64,000 bases of DNA from Halopseudomonas phragmitis (GCF_002056295.1 NZ_CP020100.1:1139501-1203500); one strand, 5' to 3'; shown: positions 46,217-55,455, counted from the first letter of the stretch. The notes: generated from the sequence alone by a model not told the origin. Program-made: numbers and translations.

Positions 46217-47413
46217 TCAGAGCTCAAGAATCATTTTCGAGACGATGTTCTTCTGGATCTCGTTGGATCCGCCGAAGATCGACAGTTTGCGCATGTTGAA
46301 GTACTGCGAGGCCGGTGCGGCGGCATAGTCGTCGACCAGGAATTCGCCGTCGTAGTCCAGCTCCAGCTCTTCCGGCAGGAAGGGCAGGGCATACGGACCC
46401 AGTGCCTTGCGCATCAGGTGAGTAATGGCCTGACGGATTTCGGTGCCCTGGACCTTGAGAATCGAGCTTTCCGAACCCGGTACGCCACCTTCGGAGGCGG
46501 CGGCAACGATGCGCAGGGTGCTCATTTCGGCGGCCATCAGCGACATTTCCACTTCGGCGATCTGGCTGCGGAACAGTGCGTCTTCGATCAACGGGCGGCC
46601 ATTTTTCTGCTGCTTGCTGGCGATGCGCTTGAGCTGGCGCAGGGCGGCCTTGGAGGCGCCGATGCCGGCCAGGCCGGTACGCTCGTGGGTCAGCAGGTAC
46701 TTGGCGCAGGTCCAGCCCTTGTTCTCTTCACCGACCAGGTTCTCGACCGGCACCTTGACGTCGTCGAAGAATACTTCGTTGACTTCATGGTCGCCGTCCA
46801 GGGTGATGATCGGGCGTACGGTGATGCCGGGGGTGGCCATGTCGATCAGCAGGAAGGAAATCCCGCGCTGCTGCTGGGCTTCCGGGTCGGTGCGCACCAG
46901 ACAGAAAATCCAGTTGGCGTGCTGACCCAGGGTGGTCCAGGTTTTCTGGCCGTTGACGATGTAGTAGTCGCCATCGCGCACGGCGCGAGTCTTCAGCGAG
47001 GCCAGGTCGGAACCGGCGCCCGGCTCGGAGTAACCCTGACACCACCAGTCGGTGCCGTCGAGAATGCGCGGCAGATACTTGGCTTTCTGCTCTTCGGTGC
47101 CGAACTTGATGATCACCGGGGCGACCATGTTGACGCCGAACGGCACCAGACGCGGTGCGCCAGCAGCGGCAGACTCTTCGTCGAAGATGTGCTTTTCGAT
47201 CGGGCCCCAGGTGGTGCCGCCGTGCTCGACCGGCCAGCCGGGCGCGTACCAGCCCTTGTTGGACAGAATTTTCTGCCAGCGCTGGTGGTCTTCCTTGGAC
47301 AGATGCTTGCCAAGCTTGACCTTGGCAGCGATATCGGCAGGCAGTTCCTGTTTCAGGAATTCACGCACTTCATCGCGGAAGGCGAGCTGTTCGGGAGAAA
47401 AATGGATTTCCAT
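46217..47413 (-). CDS. Acyl-CoA dehydrogenase family protein (pimeloyl-CoA dehydrogenase large-subunit-like)
   Basis: A 398-residue FAD-dependent acyl-CoA dehydrogenase. The start MEIHFSPEQLAFRDEVREFL has GAGGA 6 nt upstream. Family motifs: QGYSEPGAGSDLASLKTRA (FAD/substrate loop), YIVNGQKTWTTLGQ, and the C-terminal FGGSNEIQKNIVSKM. Size, motifs and its pairing with the 377-residue gene recall the large subunit of pimeloyl-CoA dehydrogenase. Electrons would pass to the nearby ETF. It is the middle gene of the operon 49569 to 45072. Confidence 0.88.
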   Translation of the reverse strand: MEIHFSPEQLAFRDEVREFLKQELPADIAAKVKLGKHLSKEDHQRWQKILSNKGWYAPGWPVEHGGTTWGPIEKHIFDEESAAAGAPRLVPFGVNMVAPVIIKFGTEEQKAKYLPRILDGTDWWCQGYSEPGAGSDLASLKTRAVRDGDYYIVNGQKTWTTLGQHANWIFCLVRTDPEAQQQRGISFLLIDMATPGITVRPIITLDGDHEVNEVFFDDVKVPVENLVGEENKGWTCAKYLLTHERTGLAGIGASKAALRQLKRIASKQQKNGRPLIEDALFRSQIAEVEMSLMAAEMSTLRIVAAASEGGVPGSESSILKVQGTEIRQAITHLMRKALGPYALPFLPEELELDYDGEFLVDDYAAAPASQYFNMRKLSIFGGSNEIQKNIVSKMILEL

Positions 47414-47475
47414 TGTGAGTCCTCGTTGTAATACGGGTATCCGGCGGCCGGCACTGGGCCGGCCGCACTGATTCA

Positions 47476-49569
47476 TCAAAGATCAGCGAACTTGCGTCCT
47501 TCCTTGGCCAGCTTTTCCAGCAGCGCGGCTGGCTTCCACCAGGCGCCATGCTGCTCGTGGAACTCGCAGATCCGGGCATAGACACGATCCAGGCCAATGG
47601 CATCAGCATAGAACATCGGCCCGCCCTGATGGGCTGGGAAGCCGTAGCCGTTGAGGTAGATCACGTCGATATCGCTGGCGCGCTGGGCAATGCCTTCCTC
47701 AAGGATTTTGGCGCCCTCGTTGATCAGCGCGTAAATGGTGCGCTCAATGATGTACTCGTCAGTCAGCTGACGACGCTCGATACCCTGCTCCTTCGACGCG
47801 GCATCGAGAATCGCCGGCAGCTCGGGGTTGGGCAGCGGGGTACGCGAACCCTTTTCATAGACGTAGAAGCCCTTGCCGGTTTTCTGGCCCAGCATGCCGG
47901 CCTCGGCCATCTTGTCGAGGATGGTCGGCAGCTTGAACTCGGCCGGCAGGCTCTGACGCTGACGGGTACGAATAGCCAGGCCGATATCCAGGCCGGACAG
48001 GTCGCGCATGGCGAACGGGCCCATGGCCAGGCCGAACTTGCGTAGCGCGCCGTCGATCTGCTCCGGGGTGCCGCCTTCTTCAAGCAGGAACTCGGACTCG
48101 CGACCGTACTGGAACACCATGCGATTGCCGACGAAACCGTCGCACACGCCGACCGGCACCGAAACCTTCTTCAGCTTCTTGCCGATGGCCATGGCGGTGG
48201 CCAGCACTTCATGGCTGGTCTTGGCGCCGCGCACCACTTCCAGCAGGCGCATGACATTGGCCGGGCTGAAGAAGTGCAGGCCGACCACGTCCTCGGGACG
48301 CTTGGTGAACTCGGCAATCTTGTTCAGATCCAGCGAGCTGGTGTTGGAGGCCAGGATGGCGCCGGGCTTGCAGTTGGCATCCAGGGCTTCGAAGACCTTC
48401 TGCTTGACGCCCATGTCCTCGAACACCGCCTCGACCACCACGTCGACGTCAGCCAGGTCGGCGTAATCGGTCACGCCGCTGATCAGGCTCATGCGTTTTT
48501 CCAGCGCGTCCTGGGTCAGGCTGCCACGCTTGACGCTCATGCCGTAGGTATCACGGGCACGCTCGATGGCCTTGTCGCGGGCCTCGCTGCTGATCTCGAG
48601 GATCTTCACCGGAATGCCGACGTTGGCAAAGCAAATGGCGATGCCGACGCCCATGGTGCCGCCACCAATGACGGCGGCGCTATTGATGGCGCGTACCGGC
48701 GTGTCCTTGGGCAGGTCGTCGATCTTGGAAGCCTGACGCTCGGAGAAGAACGCATGCACCAGTGCCGCGCGCTGTGGTGATACCAGGCACTCGCCGAACA
48801 GTTCGCGCTCGCGCTTCAGACCTTCGGTCAGCGGTAGGGTAAAGGCGGCTTCGACGGCGGAGACACAGCGTTGCGGCGAGAACAGACCGGGCATCTTCTT
48901 CTCGATTTCGGCGCGTTTGGCGGCTACGGCGGCGGCATTGTCGGCGCCGTCGAGCTTGTCGGTGCGCTCGCCGGTGCGGCGCGGGCCCTTGCCCTCGGCC
49001 AGCAGTTTTTCGGCGAAGGCGATGCCGGCGGCGGTCAGGTCACCATCGACCAGTTCATCGATAACACCCAGTTCGAGGGCTTCGCTGGCGCTGATCGGGT
49101 TGCCGCTGACAATCATGTCCAGGGCCTTGGCCACGCCAACCAGACGCGGCAGACGCTGGGTGCCGCCGGCGCCCGGCAGCAGGCCAAGCTTGACTTCCGG
49201 CAGGCCGACCTTGGCGCTCTTGACGGCGATCCGGTAATGACAGCTGACCGCCACTTCCAGGCCACCGCCCAGCGCGGTGCCGTGGATTACCGCGACGCTG
49301 GGCTTGTTGCCGGACTCGATACCGTTGACCACTTCGGGCAGGCTCGGCTCCTTTGGCGGCTTGCCGAATTCCTTGATGTCGGCACCGGCCATGAAGGTCG
49401 CGCCTTCACAGACCAGCACAATGGCTTTGACTTCAGGATCGGCCTCGGCGGCCTGGAAGCTGTTCTGCAGGCCTTCACGCACGGCAATGCCCAAGGCGTT
49501 GACCGGCGGGTTGTTGACTCTGACGACCGCGATGGGCCCCTGGCGTTCCAGTGTGACCACGTCCGACAT
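47476..49569 (-). CDS. Bifunctional enoyl-CoA hydratase / 3-hydroxyacyl-CoA dehydrogenase (FadJ/PimF-like)
   Basis: Two beta-oxidation steps in one 697-residue chain. An N-terminal crotonase domain at about 1-190 (FMAGADIKEFG and HGTALGGGLEVAVSCHYRI with the oxyanion-hole Gly). An NAD-binding 3-hydroxyacyl-CoA dehydrogenase domain from about 295 (VIGGGTMGVGIAICFAN). C-terminal 3HCDH domains (GLHFFSPANVMRLLEVV, DGFVGNRM). It resembles PimF of Rhodopseudomonas in size and order. CGGAGG lies 6 nt before the ATG at 49569. It is the first gene of an operon with the two dehydrogenases, and two IclR-type operators lie 30-75 bp upstream. Confidence 0.94.
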   Translation of the reverse strand: MSDVVTLERQGPIAVVRVNNPPVNALGIAVREGLQNSFQAAEADPEVKAIVLVCEGATFMAGADIKEFGKPPKEPSLPEVVNGIESGNKPSVAVIHGTALGGGLEVAVSCHYRIAVKSAKVGLPEVKLGLLPGAGGTQRLPRLVGVAKALDMIVSGNPISASEALELGVIDELVDGDLTAAGIAFAEKLLAEGKGPRRTGERTDKLDGADNAAAVAAKRAEIEKKMPGLFSPQRCVSAVEAAFTLPLTEGLKRERELFGECLVSPQRAALVHAFFSERQASKIDDLPKDTPVRAINSAAVIGGGTMGVGIAICFANVGIPVKILEISSEARDKAIERARDTYGMSVKRGSLTQDALEKRMSLISGVTDYADLADVDVVVEAVFEDMGVKQKVFEALDANCKPGAILASNTSSLDLNKIAEFTKRPEDVVGLHFFSPANVMRLLEVVRGAKTSHEVLATAMAIGKKLKKVSVPVGVCDGFVGNRMVFQYGRESEFLLEEGGTPEQIDGALRKFGLAMGPFAMRDLSGLDIGLAIRTRQRQSLPAEFKLPTILDKMAEAGMLGQKTGKGFYVYEKGSRTPLPNPELPAILDAASKEQGIERRQLTDEYIIERTIYALINEGAKILEEGIAQRASDIDVIYLNGYGFPAHQGGPMFYADAIGLDRVYARICEFHEQHGAWWKPAALLEKLAKEGRKFADL

Positions 49570-49598
49570 GCTGAACCTCCGTTGGGTGTTTATTTTGC

Positions 49599-49643
49599 GT
49601 TTCACTATGCGAAATAATGAAATCATGTTTCGCTAGGCAAAAT
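49599..49643. promoter_or_regulatory. Two IclR-type operators upstream of the hydratase/dehydrogenase operon
   Basis: GTTTCACTATGCGAAAT (49599-49615) and GTTTCGCTAGGCAAAAT (49627-49643) are imperfect dyads of the common 17-bp motif, spaced 28 bp start to start, directly before the translation start at 49569. Confidence 0.65.
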
Positions 49644-49756
49644 ACAAAAAATAAAACCGCTTGTCGATGCCCCGGACGGGAGAAATGGGGATTTATTAGT
49701 AAAGGTGATGAGCAGCAGCTGCGCCAGAGCCTGTCCGACGGCTGGTGTAGTGACCG

Positions 49757-50182
49757 TGACAATCCATGAAGTAGAGGCTGTGACGCTGGATTGCCACGCC
49801 GCTACACGGCTCGCAATGACGTACTACAGAGTCGGGGCACTACCTTCAGCGCCGTCACCCACCCGTCATTGCGAGGGCCAAAGGCCCGCGGCAATCCACG
49901 AAGAGGTGGCCGTGGCACTGGATTGCCACGCCGCTACACGGCTCGCAATGACGTACTACAGAGTCGGGGCACTACCTTCAGCGCCGTCACCCCACCCGTC
50001 ATTGCGAGGGCCAAAGGCCCGCGGCAATCCACGAAGAGGTGGCCGTGGCACTGGATTGCCACGCCGCTACGCGGCTCGCAATGACGTACTACAGAGTCGG
50101 GGCACTAACTCCAGCGCTGCGCCCCCAACCGTCATTGCGAGGGCCGCAGGCCCGTGGCAATCCATAAGAGGGTGGCCGTGGC
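49757..50182. repeat. REP-like 132/133-bp tandem repeats
   Basis: Three tandem units start with CTGGATTGCCACGCCGCTAC or the same with one change, at 49786, 49918 and 50051. Each ends in a REP palindrome (CGTCATTGCGAGGGCC...GGCAATCCA). Spacing is 132 then 133 bp. A partial unit precedes them from 49757. The family is the same as at 42.5-43.1 kb. There is no supported gene in 49644-50230. Confidence 0.9.
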
Positions 50183-50230
50183 AATCCATACGGCGCAGGG
50201 TGTCTCGCAATGAGGCAGGAGAGCTGGGCG

Positions 50231-51025
50231 TCAGACGCCCAGTCGTTCGATATCGCGGGCCAGCATGGCGAGCTGGTGGGCGAGCTGGTTCTTGACCTTT
50301 TCTTCCGACACCAGATACGACGGCGCACCACAGGTCAGAGCCATGATGGTGCCGTCCTGCAGAAACAGCGGTACCCCGGCGGCATTGACATTGCGGTCCC
50401 AGTCGCCGAGTGACAGGCAGAAGCCGTGTTGGGCGTAGTCGGCAAAACCCTGCGCCAGGCCTTTTTCCAGCTCCGGCCAGGTGTCCGGGTTGCGGGCCTT
50501 GATCGCATCCAGCACATGCTGGCGCTCTTCGTCCTTCATCGCCGCCAGGTAAGCCCGACCGGCAGCGGTGGTGGCCAGCGGCAGACGCACACCAACGTCC
50601 ATGCGCAGCGAGGTGGTCTCGGCCGGCCGGCAGTTCTCGACATAGATCATCGACAGCCGGTCACGACAGGTCAGGCCCACAGAGGTATTGGTGGTGCGGG
50701 CGAATTCGTCCATGTATGGCTTGGCCAACTGGCGCACGCGCAGATTGGAGACGTAGGCGTAACCCAGGGCCAGAACACCGGAGTCGAGCTGATACTTTTC
50801 CAATTGCGGGGAATAGCTCAGGTAGCCCAGCTTGGTCAGCGTATAGGTCATGCGCGAGACCGTAGGCTTGGGCAGGCCGGTAATCCGGGCAATATCCTGA
50901 TTGCCCATCACCACCGCACCCTGACTGAAGGCGCGCAGCACATCCAGGCCGCGTGACAGGGCTTCTACGAATTTGCGGTCCTTGCCGGCGGCGGGGTCCT
51001 TGAGTGTTTCCAGATCGTCGTTCAT
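50231..51025 (-). CDS. IclR-family transcriptional regulator
   Basis: A 264-residue regulator. It has an N-terminal winged helix-turn-helix at about 28-75 (QDIARITGLPKPTVSRMTYT) and the IclR effector-binding domain at about 90-260 (DVGVRLPLATTAAGRAYLAA, ending GAPSYLVSEEKVKNQLAHQL). It is divergent from the CoA ligase gene and lies between the genes that carry the 17-bp dyad, making it the natural candidate for binding it. A hairpin CTGGGCGT / ACGCCCAG (50224-50242) overlaps its stop codon and may act as terminator. Confidence 0.93.
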   Translation of the reverse strand: MNDDLETLKDPAAGKDRKFVEALSRGLDVLRAFSQGAVVMGNQDIARITGLPKPTVSRMTYTLTKLGYLSYSPQLEKYQLDSGVLALGYAYVSNLRVRQLAKPYMDEFARTTNTSVGLTCRDRLSMIYVENCRPAETTSLRMDVGVRLPLATTAAGRAYLAAMKDEERQHVLDAIKARNPDTWPELEKGLAQGFADYAQHGFCLSLGDWDRNVNAAGVPLFLQDGTIMALTCGAPSYLVSEEKVKNQLAHQLAMLARDIERLGV

Positions 51026-51223
51026 GGGGCCTGCTTATACTAGATGTTGGAGCCGGAGGCATTTTGGCCGCCGGAGCGCCCGATTGTTCGAACCGGGCAA
51101 ATTATTGTTGTTGTAAAGGGTGAACGATACCAGAGTCCGGCGTTCTGCACAGCGGTACGCGTTCGAGTTTGTCTCAATCATTGCACAGTGTCAGGTAATA
51201 GAATAGCATCTTTTTGGTATCGT

Positions 51224-51240
51224 GTTTCGCACAGTAAAAT
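51224..51240. promoter_or_regulatory. IclR-type operator upstream of the CoA ligase
   Basis: GTTTCGCACAGTAAAAT keeps the left arm exactly; the right arm is weaker. On the opposite strand it ends CTGTGCGAAAC, identical to the right part of the site at 42368. It lies 24 bp before the ligase ATG. Confidence 0.55.
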
Positions 51241-51264
51241 AATAGTCCACAATCAGAGGTTAAG

Positions 51265-52890
51265 ATGTCGACACCCTCACAGTCTGTTGTCGGCGCTCGG
51301 CTGGCCGAGCTGGGTCATACCACCGTTTTTGACGTAATGGAGCAGGCCTGCCGTGACTACGGCGACAAGCCGGCGTTCTCCTGTGGCCCGGACACCATCA
51401 GCTTCAATGCCCTGCGCGGCCGGGCCGATGCTTTTGCCCGCTACCTGCGCCATCATGCCGGCCTGCAGCCGGGTGATCGGCTGGCGATCCAGCTTCCCAA
51501 CCTGTTGCAATACACCATCGCCATCTTCGGGGCATTGCGGGCCGGGCTGGTGATCGTCAACACCAATCCGCAGTACACCCCATACGAGGCGCGTCACCAG
51601 TTCGCCGATTCTGGTGCCAAGGCGGTGGTGGTGCTCGACAAGCTGGTGCCGCTGGTACGCAAGATCCAGGGTGAAACCCAGCTCGAACGGCTGATCGTGA
51701 CCAGCCTCGACGATATGCACAATCCGGTCCATGACACCGACCAGGCTGACGAAGTCCGCTTCATGCAGGCTTTGCGGCTGGGTGAGCAGTTGCCGGCGGT
51801 CACGCCGGAGCGCGGGCTGGATGATCTTGCACTGTTGCAGTACACCGGTGGCACCACCGGGGTCTCGAAAGGGGCGATGCTGACTCACCGCAATATCCTC
51901 AGCAACGTGTTGCAGGCAGTCAGCATCATCAAGCCGGGCGATGTCGAGTACGGCAACGAAGTGCGGGTCTCGCCGCTGCCGCTGTACCATATCTTCGCCT
52001 TCACCGCGAACTGCATCGCCTCGGTGTTCACCGGCTTCCACAGCATCCTGATCACCAACCCGCGCGATCTGGACGGCATGATTGCCGACCTCAAGCGCCA
52101 CAAGTTCACCCTGCTGACCGGGATCAACTCGCTGTTTGTTTCCTTGATGGCCCATCCTGAGTTCGACACTATCGATTTCAGCAGGTTGAAGTGGGTTAAC
52201 TCTGGTGGCGCGCCGCTCAATACCGAGATTGCCAAGCGCTGGCAGGCTCGCACCGGCAGCGTGATCCGCGAAGGCTTTGGCCTGACCGAAACCTCGCCGG
52301 TGGTGGTCGCCTCGACGGCCTTCACTCCCTACAAGGAAGGCTTTATCGGCAAGGCCGTGCCGGATACCGAGATGAAGATCGTCGACGACGAAGGTCGTGA
52401 ACTGCCGGCTGGCGAGGCTGGCGAGTTGCTGATTCGCGGGCCGCAGGTAATGGAAGGCTACTGGCAGCGCCCGGAGGAAACCGAAGCGGTGTTCAGTGCC
52501 GACGGCTGGCTGAAGACCGGCGATGTCGGGGTGATCGACGAGGAGGGTTTCCTCAAGCTGGTGGACCGCAAGAAGGACATGATTCTGGTGTCCGGCTTTA
52601 ACGTCTATCCCAACGATGTCGAAGACGCGGTGATGCGCCATCCGGGCATTCGCGAATGCGTAGCGGTCGGGGTGCTGGACGAGCGTACCGGCGAGGCGAT
52701 CAAAATCTATGTCAGCCTGCACGATACCAGTCTTGATGAAGCGGCAATCATCGCACACTGCCGCGAGCACCTGACCGGCTACAAGGTGCCCAAGCACGTT
52801 GAGATTCGTGACGACCTGCCCAAGTCCACGGTCGGCAAGCTGTTGCGCCGGGTGCTGCGTGACGAAGCGCGGGCGCAGGCTGGCGCATGA
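51265..52890 (+). CDS. Long/medium-chain acyl-CoA ligase (AMP-forming)
   Basis: Activates a carboxylic acid to its CoA thioester with ATP; the entry step to the beta-oxidation genes around it. It has 541 residues. The AMP-binding signature LQYTGGTTGVSKGAMLTH is at about 191-208. Other motifs are GFGLTETSPVV and the hinge region GWLKTGDVGVIDEEGF with VDRKKDMILVSGFNVYP, and the catalytic Lys region PKSTVGKLLRR is at the C-terminus. AGAGG precedes the ATG. It overlaps the crotonase gene by 4 nt. It resembles FadD and PimA-type ligases; chain length or dicarboxylate preference is unknown. Confidence 0.92.
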   Translation: MSTPSQSVVGARLAELGHTTVFDVMEQACRDYGDKPAFSCGPDTISFNALRGRADAFARYLRHHAGLQPGDRLAIQLPNLLQYTIAIFGALRAGLVIVNTNPQYTPYEARHQFADSGAKAVVVLDKLVPLVRKIQGETQLERLIVTSLDDMHNPVHDTDQADEVRFMQALRLGEQLPAVTPERGLDDLALLQYTGGTTGVSKGAMLTHRNILSNVLQAVSIIKPGDVEYGNEVRVSPLPLYHIFAFTANCIASVFTGFHSILITNPRDLDGMIADLKRHKFTLLTGINSLFVSLMAHPEFDTIDFSRLKWVNSGGAPLNTEIAKRWQARTGSVIREGFGLTETSPVVVASTAFTPYKEGFIGKAVPDTEMKIVDDEGRELPAGEAGELLIRGPQVMEGYWQRPEETEAVFSADGWLKTGDVGVIDEEGFLKLVDRKKDMILVSGFNVYPNDVEDAVMRHPGIRECVAVGVLDERTGEAIKIYVSLHDTSLDEAAIIAHCREHLTGYKVPKHVEIRDDLPKSTVGKLLRRVLRDEARAQAGA

Positions 52891-53552
52891 GCAGCCTGAC
52901 CCTGACGATCACCGACGGCGTCGCCGAGATCGGCCTGGACGACGGTAAGGCCAACGCCTTGTCGCAGTCGATGCTCGACGCGCTGTTGGCGGCCATGGCG
53001 CAAGCTGCTGAGGCCGACTGTGCGCTGCTGATTTACGGCCGGCCCGGCTGCTTCAGCGGTGGATATGATCGCAAGCTGATCGACTCCGGCGGCCCGGCCT
53101 GCAATGCGATGCGCGCTGCAGGGGACCGTCTGACCCTGGCGCTGCTGGATTATCCCGGCCCGGTGGTGATGGCCAGTACCGGCCATGCCATGGCCAAGGC
53201 CGCGTTCATGCTGCTGCTGGCCGACTACCGGCTGGGGGCTGCTGGCGCCTTCCGCATTGGTCTCAATGAAGTAGCAATCGGCATGACCATGCCTGATGCT
53301 GCCATGCTCCAGGCCCGTGCCCGGCTGGCGCCGCAGTGGCTCAATCGCTGCGCCTTGCAGGCCGAGTCGCTGAACCCGGCGCAGGCGCTGGAGGCGGGGT
53401 TTCTTGATGAACTGCTGCCGCCTGAGCAACTGCTCGACCAGGCCCGGGCCAAGGCCCGGCAACTGGCGGCGCTGGACCGCAAGGCCTACCGCGAAACCCG
53501 AGCGCTGCTGCATGCCGCGCTGCGCAAGGATCTGGCCTGGGTGTTTGGCTAG
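52887..53552 (+). CDS. Enoyl-CoA hydratase/isomerase (crotonase) family protein
   Basis: A 221-residue crotonase-fold protein, shorter than classical enoyl-CoA hydratases (about 260). The CoA/oxyanion-hole region reads GRPGCFSGGYDRKLID, and the second loop GHAMAKAAFMLLLADYRLG lacks the usual Gly-Gly-Gly. The typical hydratase Glu pair is not obvious (LNEVAIGMTMPDAA has one Glu). It may be an isomerase or hydrolase of the superfamily. It is translationally coupled to the CoA ligase (ATGA overlap) and convergent with the thioesterase gene 12 nt away. Confidence 0.88.
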   Translation: MSSLTLTITDGVAEIGLDDGKANALSQSMLDALLAAMAQAAEADCALLIYGRPGCFSGGYDRKLIDSGGPACNAMRAAGDRLTLALLDYPGPVVMASTGHAMAKAAFMLLLADYRLGAAGAFRIGLNEVAIGMTMPDAAMLQARARLAPQWLNRCALQAESLNPAQALEAGFLDELLPPEQLLDQARAKARQLAALDRKAYRETRALLHAALRKDLAWVFG

Positions 53553-53564
53553 CAGACCCCAGGC

Positions 53565-54386
53565 TTATTCCTTGAAATACACCACCTGAGTGCTGGTCAG
53601 CAGCAAGGTGCCGTCATCCGCCCACAGATGGGCGATCTGGTCGGCATAGTTGTTGTGCATGCGGGTAGCCCGGGCCTGACCCAGCAGATGGCGGTTGCCG
53701 ACACGAGCCAGTTGCGCCTGATCGGCATGGAAATAGTGGGTCATCGACACCGTACCGGCCGGGGTGAAACGCTGGCGGCGGTGGAAGATGCGCGGGGCGA
53801 AGATATCACCCAGCGCGGTCAGCGAAGCGAAGTCGAGCGGCCGGGGCGGGTTGTCGCGAGCCCACAGCAGGCTTTCGGTATCACTTGATTCCTCTGCCTG
53901 GGTCGGGTCGAACAGGCCGCTGACATAGCGGAAATCATAGTTGCCGAACCACTTGCGGTCGGCGCGCAAGGGCAGCGCTGCCAGGCTAGCCGCCGCCGGG
54001 GCCTCTGGACAGGCAATCTGCTGCTCTGACCAGGTCTCGCGGCGGGTAGCGAAAAACGCGCTGGCGCTGGTGACCACCTGGCCGTCCTGACGTTGCAGCA
54101 ACAGCCAGTGCTGGGTCGAGCGGTTGGTGCGCAGCGGCACGGCCTCGATCTCGAACTCACCCGGCCCGACCGGTCCGGCAAAGTTGACCGTCAGCGATAC
54201 CGGCTCACCAATCACCTCGGGGTGTTGCAGCGCGGCATTGAGCAGGGTTGCTGCGGTGACGCCGCCGAACGGGCCGACCATGTTCAGGTAGGCCTCGCTG
54301 GTGCTGCCAGTGAACTGGTTGGGTGCGGTTGCGCGCAGGCTGATTGCCTGGTCGAAAGCGTGGAGTTGTGGGGCTGCTGCGTTCAT
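53565..54386 (-). CDS. Acyl-CoA thioesterase family protein (double hot-dog, TesB-like)
   Basis: A 273-residue thioesterase-like protein with two hot-dog repeats. The N-terminal half has NMVGPFGGVTAATLLNAALQ, and the C-terminal half has the RRQRFTPAGTVSMTHYFHAD and RATRMHNNYADQIAHLWADD segments. It probably hydrolyses acyl-CoA to free CoA during fatty or dicarboxylic acid breakdown. It is convergent with the ligase-crotonase unit. No IclR-type dyad was found upstream of it. Confidence 0.8.
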   Translation of the reverse strand: MNAAAPQLHAFDQAISLRATAPNQFTGSTSEAYLNMVGPFGGVTAATLLNAALQHPEVIGEPVSLTVNFAGPVGPGEFEIEAVPLRTNRSTQHWLLLQRQDGQVVTSASAFFATRRETWSEQQIACPEAPAAASLAALPLRADRKWFGNYDFRYVSGLFDPTQAEESSDTESLLWARDNPPRPLDFASLTALGDIFAPRIFHRRQRFTPAGTVSMTHYFHADQAQLARVGNRHLLGQARATRMHNNYADQIAHLWADDGTLLLTSTQVVYFKE

Positions 54387-54482
54387 ACAGGTGCTTCCAG
54401 AAACTGACGGTTATGCGGTGCTGGCCGTCCTGGCGCACTCGACAGAAAAGGCGGTAGCGGGTGGCCCGCTACCGTACAGGGA

Positions 54483-54965
54483 TCAGCCGCGCTGGTAGGT
54501 GCCGATCAGGCGGTTCATCGCCTTGGCATGCGGCTCGATTTTGGCCAGCAATTCCCACAGGCTCAGGCCGGCTGGCAGGTCCAGCTCGGCGTCCAGAGCG
54601 ATGACCCAGAAGTAATACTTGTGCTGGCCGTGGCCTTGCGGCGGCATCGGGCCGTTGTAGCCGACCTTGCCGAAGTCGTTCTTGCCCTGGGTGAAGTCGC
54701 CGCAGCCTTCGGCCAGCGACGTGACCGAGCCGGGGATGTTGTACAGGGTCCAGTGTACGAAGCCGTAGGTGCCGTTGGCGCTGATCAGCGGTGCGTCCGG
54801 GTCATGGCAGATTACCGCGAAGCTCTTGGTTCCGGCCGGGGCGTTGTTCCAGCTCAGCTGTGGCGAAACATCGACACCTTCGCCGGTGTGCTTGGCAGGA
54901 ATCGCTCCGTCGTGGGCGAAGGCGCTGCTGGTCAACTGCATGTCATTGGTGAAGGCAAAACCCAT
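54483..54965 (-). CDS. YbhB/YbcL family (PEBP, Raf kinase inhibitor-like) protein
   Basis: A 160-residue phosphatidylethanolamine-binding-protein fold; bacterial members have no settled function. The ligand-pocket motifs are present: SPQLSWNNAPAGTKSFAVI, CHDPDAP, YGFVHWTLYNIPG and GKVGYNGPMPPQGHGQHKY. The start at 54965 has AAGGAG 7 nt upstream, better than the ATG two codons earlier. There is no signal peptide. Confidence 0.92.
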   Translation of the reverse strand: MGFAFTNDMQLTSSAFAHDGAIPAKHTGEGVDVSPQLSWNNAPAGTKSFAVICHDPDAPLISANGTYGFVHWTLYNIPGSVTSLAEGCGDFTQGKNDFGKVGYNGPMPPQGHGQHKYYFWVIALDAELDLPAGLSLWELLAKIEPHAKAMNRLIGTYQRG

Positions 54966-55058
54966 GATCAACTCCTTTGCGGTAAGACGAATATGATGAA
55001 TGTAGTGAGGCTGTTTTTAACGCAGTATTGCCAACGCAGGTAGTTTTTCAGAGGCTCC

Positions 55059-55355
55059 CTAGCGTATCAGGGCGCTAAGCAGCCATAGCCCCAGTAAAAT
55101 CCAGACCACACCGCGCACGAAGCGCTTGCGAAACAGCCCCTGAACCCCGATGTAGATCAGAAACAGCCCAAGAATCACGGCGGCGATCGTCAGGATGTTG
55201 CTGTCCACGCCCAGGGCGTTGGCAAAGCCATTGACGAACGCCGAGCTGGCGTTGCTCAGGGCAGTGAACAGCCACAACAGGCTGTCGATGATCACTCGGA
55301 TGATGGTGCCGATGGCCGAACCGAGCCATTCAAACGGGTTGGAGCTGAGCTGCAT
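55059..55355 (-). CDS. Small membrane protein of unknown function
   Basis: 98 residues with three hydrophobic segments, near 10-32, 48-68 and 76-96. The last two are separated by a basic loop (FRKRFVRG). No family was recognised. An amphipathic N-terminus (MQLSSNPFEWLGSAIGTII) suggests insertion in the inner membrane. It stands alone, with small gaps to both neighbours. Confidence 0.65.
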   Translation of the reverse strand: MQLSSNPFEWLGSAIGTIIRVIIDSLLWLFTALSNASSAFVNGFANALGVDSNILTIAAVILGLFLIYIGVQGLFRKRFVRGVVWILLGLWLLSALIR

Positions 55356-55455
55356 GCAAAATTCGCTGTGCGGTGAGTAAGGGCCCTACCTTAAAGCCAC
55401 AGGCGGCCAGCGACAAGCACCGGCGCACCCTTGGCTCGTCAGGACTGGCACGCCT

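Noticed and set aside
45069..46328. A 419-codon plus-strand open frame opposite the acyl-CoA dehydrogenase
   Set aside because: Ala/Gly/Leu-rich antisense translation without motifs; the minus-strand gene has clear family signatures and a Shine-Dalgarno.
49914..49928. TGGCAC followed by TTGCC inside the REP units, resembling a sigma-54 promoter
   Set aside because: The spacing is wrong and it recurs in every repeat copy with no gene in position; only the site before hcp has correct geometry and context.
49705..50295. A 196-codon plus-strand open frame over the second REP array
   Set aside because: The product is three copies of a translated repeat unit; this is repeat DNA, not a gene.
51277..52797. 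A 506-codon open frame on the minus strand opposite the CoA ligase
   Set aside because: The plus-strand ligase has all AMP-binding motifs; the antisense frame has no recognisable domain and is a GC-bias shadow.
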